DNA of 64,000 nt from Limnanthes douglasii subsp. nivea (Eukaryota; Streptophyta; Magnoliopsida; Brassicales; Limnanthaceae), in NCBI GenBank assembly GCA_036936605.1, contig JAUPFV010000004.1, forward strand, positions 142,272,973-142,336,972, written 5' to 3'. The translations under genes were made by a program, and so were the position numbers. The notes under the pieces were generated by a model, which saw nothing but the letters and a program-made list of their open reading frames with translations, was not told where the DNA came from and ran no database searches. Shown here one piece after another: positions 22,254 through 32,705 of this stretch (position 1 is its first letter; each line of letters begins with the position of its first letter).

Positions 22254-23800
22254 ATAATCACACGTTTAACATGAACTAACACATCATTATGTGATAAAAT
22301 ATTTAAAGCGTAGGTAGTTTACGAGACCGACACAATTAATTAGTAGTGTCATGTGGTATATGTTTTTTTATCCTACAATATTCTTCTCGGCATATCATGA
22401 TTTAGCAAGATGTATGTCGTTGCTTTCAACGTCTATCAGTATGTCCGATATATAGTCGGGAACAAAATTGAGATTGTGTATAATAATTGGTGTGGATGAT
22501 TTAGAATTGGAGGCTCTTTTGGGTAGTTTATTAGTAGAGTATAATATTACCAAGTAGAAGGTAGAGAGATAAAAGAGGTGTATGTTTGTATATAATATTC
22601 ATAGAGAAAGTCCATCCCCTCTTAATGATGTTAGCTGGGTATTTATAGTTGTTTTTTTCCTTGACCCATGTGCTTTATGGGTCAAACCTTATAATTGGGT
22701 CATTGTTATGAGCCTTCAGGCCTAAAGACGAACTACTAGGCATGCAACTGAGTCATGGTTCCACTCTAACTATTGTTCCTCTATTAATCTTTTATTTGGA
22801 TTCTCTGAAAATCCCTTCGTATATTATTAGGATTAGTAGAGATATGCAAACAACAATATCATTATGTGATAAAAATATTTAAAGCGTAGGTAGTTTATGA
22901 GACCGACACAATTGATTAGTAGTGTCATGTGGTATATGTTTTTTTATCCTACAATATTCTTCTCGACATATCATGATTTAGCAAGATGTATGTCGTTGCT
23001 TTCAACGTCTATCAGTATGTACGCTATATAGTCGGGAACAAAATTGAGATTGTGCATAATAATTGGTGTGGATGATTTATAATCGGAGGTGCTTTTGGGT
23101 AGTTTATTAGTAGAGTATCAGTATGTCCGCTATATAGTCGGGAACAAAATTGAGATTGTGCATAATAATTGGTGTGGATGATTTATAATCGGAGGTGCTT
23201 TTGGGTAGTTTATTAGTAGAGTATAATATTACCAAGTAGAAGGTAGAGAGATAAAAGAGGTGTATGTTTGTATATAATATTCATAGAGAAAGTCCAACCC
23301 CTCTTAATGAAGTTTGTTGGGATATTTATAGTTGTTTTTTTCCTTGACCCATGGGATTTATGGGTCAAACCTTATAATTGGGTCATTGTTATGAGCCCCC
23401 AGGCCCAAAGACGAACTATTAGGCATGCAACTGAGTCATGGTTCCACTCTAACTATTGTTCCTCTATTAATCTTTTATTTGGATTCTCTAAAAAGCGCTT
23501 CGTATATTATTAGGATTAGTATAGATATGCATACAACAATATTTGAACAGATCAATAATCACATGCTTAACATGAGCTAAAACACTATTATGTGGAAAGT
23601 TTGAAGCATAACTAATTTTCAAAAAAGGAAGACACAATAAAATAATATTATTTATATTTATGATGGTAAATACTCTGTAATCGTACAATGTTATTCTTGG
23701 TGTAAAATGATATAGTAAGATGCATGTCGTTGCTTTCAATATCTACATATATATATCCACTATATAATCAGGAACGAAATCGAGATTGTGCATAATAATT
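22254..23800 (-). repeat. Tandem array of ~575-bp LTR-like units
   Basis: Unit 1 (22284-22858) and unit 2 (22859-23541) are highly similar over their whole length with a period of 575. Unit 2 is longer because a 106-base segment within it is duplicated. A third, strongly diverged partial unit covers about 23542-23800. On the minus strand each full unit has TATAAATA (22640-22647 and 23323-23330) followed by a pyrimidine-rich leader, which is how an LTR promoter looks. No PBS, PPT or coding region was found, so tandem LTRs is an inference. Confidence 0.7.
23010..23221. repeat. 106-bp tandem duplication inside array unit 2
   Basis: Copies at 23010-23115 and 23116-23221 start with TATCAGTATGT and end with TAGTAGAG. 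They are nearly identical, so the event is more recent than the 575-bp duplication. Confidence 0.85.
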
Positions 23801-24404
23801 AGAGATTTTTCGTAAATGTTATGTGTCATCTTTAAATCTTGAAATAAAAAAATTAGATGGGTGTTGATCGCGATAAAAAAAAAATTGTAAACCCCGCCCG
23901 TAGTAAAGTGTAAAGAATAAACAAAGGCCTCACATTTTTCGACAAACCAATATTTGAAAATAAAAACAGTCCTAATAGATAATCTTATAACGAGTAGTTT
24001 ATTGAAACTTTTATTTAGCAATCGAGATATGTTTACTTGAAAAATTTAGAATGTTATGAAAATGGAAACATATACTCCACCCGGTTTAAAATAAATGTTT
24101 TTTAACATTGTTATATAATTATTAAAAAATACAATGATAGATTTTGATTTTGTAAAAAATAGCTATATATATTACTTAACTAACGTGCATTGTAAGAGAT
24201 GATAAAATAATAAATTTTTAATAAAAATAATTTTAAATTTTAAAAATTATATTTAATTTGGAATATATTTTTTTGTCTAAAATTCACTTATTTATATCGA
24301 AAATAATATTATTTAACATAAACTATTAGTGAATTCTAAAAATAAAATTTATTTATTTATTTATTATATATAAAAAATATAAAATTGAGATAGTATTCGC
24401 AACC
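23801..24404. other. AT-rich DNA, nothing recognised
   Basis: Only A/T-rich sequence with ATTT runs. No feature supported. Confidence 0.4.
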
Positions 24405-25240
24405 ATTTTTTTTTTGCAAAAATGCATCAAATAAAAGTAAAAATGGTTCTTACAAGTACATAGGTTATACCTGAGACAGTGGTATTAAGAGATGTAAAAA
24501 ATGAAGTATGAACGTAAGTAGGCCTTAACATGGAAAAACCAAAACAAAAGAGAATAAGTGAAAGTGTAGAAAAACCAAAATAGTCAATGTGACAAAACTA
24601 CATAGTCGAAAAATATGTGAGCAAAGAAGAAAACACACGAGAAGGGGATGACTACAAACTACAGATATATAAACAAAAAAAATAAACTTAAGTTATAGAT
24701 TATAGGAATTGGATAGGCCAGAACACATTGGTTCTAAAAAATCTGAACTGAAGATCAGATATGGAATAATCGAAGAGGAGCCGCTAATTTTATCGTTCCT
24801 CTCCCCCAGATATGGTAAAAAATTGCACCAAAGTAGGCATTCCATAGATAACGTAAACTGGAAGACAACTAGTTGGAAGCCTCTTGAAACCAAGAGACCC
24901 AAATGGTGTTGGTATTAAAAGAGAACTGAAGCATTGAACTTGAGAAATCTCATATAATCCGAGAAAATCTACAATCATAGAGGATATGGTTGATAGTTCC
25001 GTATCCACAATTATATAAGACACAAGTTGGGGGAGTATTAAATCCTCAACTTAGAAGCTTATCGCGGGTTGACAGCTTGTCCTAAATAGTAAGCCAAATG
25101 ATGAATGAATGATGATAAATAATAAATTTATGACATACTAACCCGTCCATCCGACACAAGAGATTGACCTTCCAAATACATTGTATATGTCCTTGATTGT
25201 AAACTTGGGAGATCATTTCTTAACGATCTAGTAGTGGACA
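24405..25240 (-). mobile_element. 5'-truncated LINE fragment (zf-RVT and 3' UTR)
   Basis: A T-run at 24408-24417 marks the poly-A end. Following sequence matches the 3' ends at 27.43 kb and 42.1 kb (GGTTCTTACAAGTACAT, CCTTAACATGGAAAAACC). Between about 25235 and 24720 the minus strand encodes decayed zf-RVT sequence, including FTIKDIYNVF and HILYDC. No RT is left. Confidence 0.75.
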
Positions 25241-25249
25241 TCGTTAACG

Positions 25250-25373
25250 AGGACGTTGGAGTTGTTAACGTGTCTCACAATTATAATGCAAGATGTTTCA
25301 TAAATATATCTATATAAGTTTCACAATTCCAAAATAAGAAATGATTCACAAATGAGAGTTGTTAATGTGTTAT

Positions 25374-25451
<78 letters not shown>

Positions 25452-25560
25452 TTTTAAAATAAGGCACGTTCACAAGTGAGAGTTGTAAATATGTTTCATA
25501 ATTACAATGCAAATTATGTTTCTCAAATTAAAATACATATAAGTTTCATAATTATAAATT
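25250..25560. repeat. Imperfect tandem repeat around a 70-base (TA)n tract
   Basis: GAGTTGTTAACGTGT, GAGAGTTGTTAATGTGT and GAGAGTTGTAAATATGT, with trailing TTTCATAATTAYAATGCAA, mark about three imperfect units of roughly 100-130 bases. A pure TA run at 25377-25446 lies in the middle. Confidence 0.75.
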
Positions 25561-25734
25561 TTGTAATTTAAAGTAAAAGTAGGTTTTTCAATCGAACATT
25601 TTGTAAGTCATATACTCACAATGTTTCGCAATTTATAAAAACATTATATTATGTTTGATTTACAAATGAACATTTCACATATCATATCATAACTATATTT
25701 TGAATATTTTTTAAAGTTATATTACAACAACTAA

Positions 25735-26564
25735 GAGAAGAAAACGCGTTATTGTTATCATGTTTAGTTCTGCAAAATGCAAAACTCTTGTATGTGTCCC
25801 CTTCAAATAGGTTCCATCGATAAATAACATTGGACGACAAGAATGAAAACCATGCATAAAATTACAAAATACTATGAAATAAAAACAAAAAAGTTATGTT
25901 CAGAGTTGTATTCGAGTGAATAATCATTTTATATTTACATTATTTAATAATTTGAAGTACCTTTTAAATACATGAAAAAAAATTAAACTATCTCCGTAAG
26001 CATCCTTCTTAGCTTTATTTAAAGAAATCCATAAAAGAAAATTGAGATATCTAAACCATAGTCGGATTCAACAATAAAATTTATGCTCTTTGGTGTCATA
26101 TCATGTTTGGATCTAATACAACCATATATTTATTTAGAAATTAAATCAAATGACAAATATATTTTACTTCCTTACGAAGAACTAGTCTCATACATATATT
26201 GGACCACATAAGCCATTGAAGTTATGAATTGTTGAATAAATTCTCCATTGACATCCACTATAGACTTTATTCTCGCAATGAACACTTACTTTTGATATTT
26301 TATTATGTATATATTTAAAGCAAAAACCATTCTCGGCATCAAAACGAGATAAACACGAGTTTTTTTATTATGTACATATCCTTCTTTGAAAAATTGCCCA
26401 ACACCTATAATTTCATCAAACCAACTAATAGTGGCGAGGTTTTTTCATATGAACAAAAATTTAACACCCATCAAGTTTCTCGACTTACTACATTATCAAC
26501 TATAAATTCAAATAAACTTAGAGCGACATCTCTAAACATTTCTCGATAAACCACATCACCAATT
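25735..26564 (-). pseudogene. Mutator (MuDR/MULE) transposase relic
   Basis: On the minus strand, across several frames, the order of a plant MULE transposase can be read. FDAENGFCFKYIHNKISK and VHCENKVYSGCQWRIYST (about 26330-26230) correspond to the MuDR N-terminal zinc-binding domain. ESDYGLDIS, with the following AYGDS (about 26070-25990), is the linker region. GFHSCRPMLFIDGTYLKG (about 25852-25803) is the start of the DDE domain with its first catalytic Asp. Stops and shifts are frequent, so the copy is dead. The SINE at 26565-26779 sits in its upstream part, and sequence beyond 26794 may hold more of the N terminus. TIRs were not found. Confidence 0.75.
26551..26564. repeat. SINE target-site duplication, left copy
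   Basis: CCACATCACCAATT matches CCACACCACCAATT at 26780-26793, with one C/T difference. Confidence 0.75.
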
Positions 26565-26779
26565 GTTTTTCCAGAGGAACCCGCAGCCGCTACTCAGAGT
26601 ACAATGAGTGCGCACAAGGTAAACCCTCAGTCTGACGCAATAGCCTGTAAACCAACGCCAGAAGGTAAACCACACAAGGTGACAGGCTCAGCGGAGAAAA
26701 CGTATGTAGAAGGACTCGAACTCATGACCTTTGGTCACAAACATGCCTTACTCAACCAACTCGGCTACCCCCTTAGGGG
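26565..26779 (-). mobile_element. tRNA-derived SINE
   Basis: A 215-base element, GC-richer than its surroundings, between 14-bp direct repeats. Read on the minus strand it starts with a tRNA-like head containing a perfect RNA polymerase III box A (TAGCCGAGTTGG, 26756-26767) and box B (AGTTCGAGTCC, 26712-26722). An unrelated body follows, and it ends in a short A-run (AAAAAC). The head does not fold as a full tRNA because its acceptor ends do not pair. SINEs are copied by LINE enzymes, many of which were present here. The antisense frame at 26604-26822 is not a gene. Confidence 0.88.
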
Positions 26780-26793
26780 CCACACCACCAATT
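26780..26793. repeat. SINE target-site duplication, right copy
   Basis: Partner of 26551-26564, adjoining the tRNA-like head. Confidence 0.75.
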
Positions 26794-27425
26794 ATGTAAA
26801 TACTAATCGTTGGAATACGTAAATAATCAACAAGTGATAGGTATAACTGCAAAATCCTCATTACTTAAAAATTAATTCTTAAGATTACCATAATAGTAGT
26901 AAAATTTAAAATTTTATCTAACAAATCTTCATATTTGGTTAAGATGATCATACCATTAAAATTTCAAACTAACCATGATGTGAGATTGCTATTTGATTAT
27001 TTAGATATACCAAATACAAATTTGGTCATTGCACACCTAAAAAAATTGTTTTTTTGAAAACTTTGGTTATATATTTAACAATTATTTTTAAGCTACGGTC
27101 GTAAATGAATCTTTAACAAAATAAATTTTATCTATATTTTATAAATCATATCCTCGCATACTTGATTCATAATTTATTCTTGCACATACTTGATTCGAAA
27201 ATGCTCATCTATATGTTTTGTAAAACATTTCCTGTACACGTATTAAAACACATGATGCTTGATCCGAAATGCATGTTGTTGCTTCATTTGAAACTTAATT
27301 CCAAAAACAACAATGACTCAATTTGAAAACATAATAGCGATTTGATTGTAACAATGATAATGATTCGATTATACAATAAATGTGATGGAATAAATCATAT
27401 AATGTTCAAATAAATAGTTTGAGAT
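26794..27425. other. AT-rich DNA, possibly upstream MULE sequence
   Basis: No definite feature. It may include the 5' part of the MULE relic interrupted by the SINE, but I see no matching motif. Confidence 0.3.
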
Positions 27426-30400
27426 TTTTTTTTGTTGAAAATATATTAAATAACAATAAAAAAAGGTTCTTACAAGTACATGGTTCATACCCCGAGTAAT
27501 GGAATTAAGAGTCGTAAAACAAAGAAAATGATGAAAATTGACCTTAACTTAGAAAAACAAGTACAACAAAGCACATCAAAAATACTAAGACCGATAGGAT
27601 TTACGAGACTAGACAACAACATTGAAAGAGAGCACAAACAACAAACCAGTAGGGATAAATGGTTGTTTAAAAAAAATTAAGTTAGAATTTTAAAAGGATT
27701 GGATTAGCCAGACAACCTTAGAACCAACGAATCTGAATAAATGGTCAGTGAACATGCAATAAGATGCTGAAGAGGCTATGGTAGAAGAGAAGCTAAAACA
27801 TTCTAACATTCCTTTCACATCAAACATGGTAGATAATTGCGCCAAAACAGGTCGGCCAAAAGTATCGTCAACTGGATGAAGGTCAGTTGGTCGCTTATTG
27901 GATCAAAGATACCCAATTTTGAGTGTGTATTAGAAAAAATCAAGCTTAGAGCTTTTCGAGACCTCATATACTCCGCGTGAAACTACAATCATAAAAGATA
28001 TCATTAAATATTTCAAACACATAACTTCATAAAACATAACTCATGAGGGTGTCAAAGCCTCAACTCAGAAGCTTATCATTGGTGGATAGTTTGCCTCGGA
28101 TAGCAAACCAGATAATGATGGAATGATGAAGTATATTTAATTTATATCATACTAACCCCACCCACCTTACATAGAGGATGAGTGTATCAATGATGTCAAA
28201 AACGTCTTTGCTATTGAACTCAATAATATCTCTCTTAACATCCGAGTAGCGGACTTCACTGTAGAGGATATTGTGAGAGAGAAAGGTATAAAATGCAATG
28301 GTTGATCTCATAGACAGTTTGATGGTTTTTAGCACTAGAAACACTTAAACGCTTCGCCCAATTCCAAATACCACCTTGAATGATATCGGAAACCTTGAGG
28401 TTGCTCTCTATACGAGAATATCTAATAATAATACTATACGTAGAGTGCTTGGCCAAAAAGGTTGAAAGTAACCACGGTTTAAATTAAAAGGAGGTCTTCT
28501 CCCCATTACCAATCATAACCCTGTACAATTTTCTCGCGAGATGCCTAAGATTTAAAATTTTACTCAAAGTCAATGAGGAAGAAAATTCAATCTTTAAATA
28601 CCATAATTTTTTTCCTTTAATCTTTGCATACTTAATCCAGTCATACCAGATTGAGTTTTTCGTATTTACTAAGAGCATCCCCAATAGTTACAATAAAAAT
28701 TTGATAAATATACCTAGGATTTTCATTTTTTATAATTTTAGATTATGAAATAATCCAACGGGCCCTTTATAATTAAGGTAGTTTTTATTTTGTTGGTGGA
28801 AGAAAAAAATAAGGAATAATAATAGAGAGTGAGTAACTATCACTCTAATTTTACCTACCTAAAATTAAGCTAGTAAATATAACTAATCTTCTACCGTATC
28901 TGTTAGAAAGGAAATATTGATACATAATCGCTAAATTTGTTATCTAGTCCTATTTACCTAGTCCGTCGAGGATTCTCTAATGATGGACCACAAGTATTTG
29001 AGAACGAGCACTTGATTCTAAGTTGTAGGTTCATAATCCCAAGGTTGTCTTATAAAAATGACAAGTTCACAACAGATTATGTCACTTTAGCACGTGTAAC
29101 CTTCATCTCATGGTTATACCAAAGGAATCAACAGAGAGACTGGAAGACAATCATTATAGGAAAGTCAACCCAAGATAAGAAGGACACCAAGATATTTAAC
29201 CGGATAAAATCTATGTTGAAAAAAAGAGTATTTATCAAATCCATTTAAGAGTAAGGTTAACCCCATAAAGGAAGATGTGGTTTTTTCGAGGGTTAATTTT
29301 AAGATATGGGAGATCAAAGAAGTTAATAAGACCATCCTTAATGAGATTGAGGGTATTAATGCCACCATGATATAAAATCATCAAATCGTAATGCCACCAT
29401 GATATAAAATCATCAAATCTTAAGTTTATGACATTTCGAGTGGAAATTGAAGTTTTTATTAATAATTTTCTCCTCGAAGATACTAGAGAGAAATTGCATG
29501 AACAATAAAAATAAGAAAGGAGAATGATCACACTATCTCAGACTCTTTTTGTCTTTAAAATGCCCATAAGGGTCACCGTTAATATTAACCGTATATGAAG
29601 ATGTGTCGATACATTTAATAGTTCAGTTGATCATCTAATCTAGAAAACTCATGTCCACCAAGATGTCAAAAATAAGATGCCAATAAACATTGTCAAAATC
29701 TTTCATCGGATCAATTTTAAGAGCGACAATCGGGCCATTAGAGGTGGTCTGGTAACCTTTAAGAAATTTGTGAGAAAAAAATATAAAATCCATAATATAA
29801 CGATCATTCACAAAACCGAAATAATATTTGTCAGTCTTATAAGAGAAATAACATTTGACCATATCGACCCTGATCTTGGAAATAATCTTTTAAACCATAT
29901 TGCAACATGCAATTGGCCTAAAGCACTCATTGATAGAAGGGAAATCCTTCTTCATGATAAGGGAAATCCTTCTTCAGGATAATGGAAATCGTGGTAACAT
30001 TCGAAGAAGGCTCAAGATGACCCAGATTAAGGAACATTAAAATCCCATCGTAGATGTTTTTGGTGACAAGGTCCCAAATTTTTTTCAAAAACTCACAGTT
30101 AAGCCACCAGGAGCTGAAGCTTTATGGCTATCAATGCCTTTTAAAAGAGCACTTTTAATTTCTATACAAGTTATATGACGAACCATTGAATACTGGTCAA
30201 AAGTATTTACCTTAACATAAAAAAGAGATGAGATACGAGTGAGTCCAGGTTAACCTTGGAGATACATGGTACAAAGAAGGTTAGAAACATAATTGACTAA
30301 GGCGCTCTTCATCTTGTTTGAGAAAATAGAAAGGTCCTAGTTACTATTAGTGATAAAAATAATTTCATTTCTTAAAATACAATTTTTAATGTTATTATGA

Positions 30401-31467
30401 AAGAATTTAGTGTCACAGCTCCCAAGCTTGAGTAAATTTTTTATAGAATTTTGTTTATAGAAAGATTTCTCGGAATGAATAAGGGAGATATAGAAGGAAA
30501 AAACAGAAATCTCGGTGGGAACTAGTGAATAATTCAGGGGTCATTAACTAAAATAGATTGGGCCGAGAAAAAGTTGGTTTTGGAAAATTGACACTCTGGA
30601 GCTAATATCGCTAAGGTCATGGAGGGCAGAATGAAACCGAGTGAATTTTCAGAAAACCAGTGTTATATCATGAGCAAAGATTAGAAGGTTTCAAGAAGAA
30701 TACACCAACTTGTTATATGAAGGATTAGTTCATCACATATTAAAAAATTTAAAATGTTTCATAATACGTGGCCTAAGGTAACCCATAATAAGTTTGACAC
30801 TGAAGTGGTTGGAAGATAGGCAGAACCAAAACGGGGAACGAGCACGCGAAAGTAATCATCCCAAAAATTATTAACAAGAACACGATTAATTCTTGAAGCA
30901 ATAAGGTTTAAATGATTTTTATTAATCCAGGTAAAATGACTACCAAACGAACGTAGGTCACTCAATCCACATTGATAACAATAATCATTGAACTCGTGAA
31001 TCTCATACTAAGAGAACGAGCTAGTACATTTATCAGGGTTACACATTGTGCTGAAGTCTCCGAGAGTAACCTAGGGGTAGTTGCAGCAAGATGCCAAATT
31101 TTCTCCAGGTCATCCCACATAGGATAACGCTTGGGTCTATTACTGAAAGCATAGATAGTCGTAAGGAATAATGGGGCAGGGGTGTTCAAGTTACAAATTC
31201 TTTAATGAACGAACTGAGAGGAAGAAGAGAGAATAGAGACGGAAAAGTCACTATAGTTCCAAATAATTGATATTCTACCTAGCTTATAAGAGGAGTGACT
31301 AGTGGTATACTTCGTGATATTCATAATAAAGAAGCTAACATTAGTTAACCGTTGTTAGTCTCCACAAGGATAATGATAATAATATTATTCCTAATGATAA
31401 AACCAGTTATATCTTTTTGTCGTACTGAACCGTTCGACCGACAGACATTCCAATAAGCAATAAACAT
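27426..31467 (-). mobile_element. Long LINE relic with whole ORF2 region
   Basis: Minus-strand LINE. The 3' T-run is at 27426-27434 and the shared 3' tail at 27460-27750. ORF2 starts with an ATG at 31467-31465. The whole ORF2 order can be followed although frames are broken throughout. The 5' part, including whatever remains of ORF1, is obscured by a 542-bp tandem duplication (31319-32402). No target-site duplication was found. Confidence 0.82.
27720..31467 (-). pseudogene. LINE ORF2 relic: endonuclease, RT, zf-RVT
   Basis: Minus-strand reading from 31467: MFIAYWNVCRSNG and LVETN (endonuclease start, catalytic Glu), TTIYAFSNRPKRYPMWDDL (about 31170-31110), then LRSFGSHFTWINK and ASRINRVLVN (30960-30860). 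RT pieces follow: GYQTTSNGPIVALKIDPMKDF (about 29760-29690, first catalytic Asp) and a region equivalent to NPRKNHIFLYG plus KYLGVLLI (29300-29170). LARKLYRVMIGNG (28530-28490) leads to a decayed zf-RVT up to about 27850. Stops and frameshifts are frequent and the FADD motif is lost. Same LINE clade as the elements at 15.5 and 20 kb, judged from shared C-terminal and 3' sequence. Confidence 0.8.
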
Positions 31468-32402
31468 TAAATACTTATAGTGAGAGAGAGAAACGCCCAC
31501 TACTAAACAACTATAATATTTTTTATATACAAAGACTTACCATTCATAATTCCAAAATAATAAAATTCAACCTTTTTACGAGCACTCCTTCGCACACGAG
31601 AGACATAACACGTGAGCACCAAATTATGGTTCAACGTTCACGCTCGAGAAATAGAGTACCATAGCCCCAAAAAAGGCTCCAAGCTCAAAAAATAGAGCAC
31701 CACATCAGGTTCCACATTAACGCTTGAGAAAAAGAGCTCCAATGCACCAAACAGAGGATTCGCGCATGAGATATATGAATCTAGAGCAGCAAATAGTGAT
31801 TGAACGTCCATAAAGGATAAGCCGACGAAGAAACCCTGAAAATAAGCGAAATGAATTGATATTCATAATAATGAAGCTAACATTAGTTAACCGTTGTTAG
31901 TCTCCACAAGGATAATGATAATAATATTATTCCTAATGATAAAACCAATTATATCTTTTTGTCGTACTGAACCGTTCGACCGACAGACATTCCAATAAGC
32001 AATAAACATTAAATACTTATAGTGAGAGAGAGAAACACCCACTACTAAACAACTATAATATTTTTACTATACAAAGACTTACCATTCATAATTCCAAAAT
32101 AATAAAATTCAACCTTTTTACGAGCACTCCTCCGCACACGAGAGACTTAACACGTGAGCACCAAATTGTGGTTCAACGTTCACGCTCGAGAAATGGATTA
32201 CCATAGCCCCAAAAAAGGCTCCAAGCTCAAAAAATAGAGCACCACATCAGGTTCCACATCAACACTTGAGAAAAAGAGCTCCAATGCACCAAACAGAGGA
32301 TTCACGCATGAGATATATAAATCTAGAGCAGCAAATAGTGATTGAACGTCCATAAAGGATAAGCTGACGAAGAAACCCTGAAAATAAGCGAAATGAATTG
32401 AT
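31319..32402. repeat. 542-bp direct tandem duplication
   Basis: 31319-31860 and 31861-32402 match almost base for base (period 542, a handful of substitutions and one small indel). The unit covers the ORF2 start of the LINE and about 390 bases upstream, so a second ORF2 ATG lies at 32009-32007. Within each unit a weaker ~53-base internal repeat is seen (TTTGGTGCATTGGAGCTC against TTTGGGGCTATGGTACTC, minus strand). Confidence 0.92.
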
Positions 32403-32705
32403 TTTGAGGACAAAAATATTAAAAAACTTGACTTGGTTAGAGAGATAAAAAAATACGACATGGATGACGCGCCATGCGGTGAAATAATACAAAAAAGGCT
32501 AAAAAAATACATGAGTATGATCATGTATGGTTATAACCAACCACCACTATAATAGCAGTCTTTAGTTTCAGGCCAGACATCCGAAAACCATTGTTTAAAC
32601 CTTGAGAGTAACCGTTTTGAAAAAACAACCTTTTTCGCAAAATTGCTACAAGTAAGAGATAAAATAGCCTATAAAAAGTGTTTCATATTCCAGCCAATAA
32701 ATGAT
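32403..32705. other. 5' flank of the LINE, not assignable
   Basis: The minus-strand frame 32524-32198 is hydrophobic and Phe/Ser-rich and overlaps the duplication. I do not recognise an ORF1 domain here. Confidence 0.35.

Noticed and set aside
25321..25512. 63-residue minus-strand frame with (YI)n
   Set aside because: Translation of a pure TA repeat.
26700..26779. Possible tRNA gene on the minus strand
   Set aside because: Box A and B are present, but the acceptor ends do not pair and the sequence continues into a SINE body with poly-A end and TSDs.
26604..26822. 72-residue plus-strand frame
   Set aside because: It is antisense to the tRNA-derived SINE and runs through its TSD; no independent gene.
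32198..32524. LINE ORF1 candidate on the minus strand
   Set aside because: No DUF4283 or zinc-knuckle motif; the frame comes from the tandem duplication and is hydrophobic low-complexity sequence.
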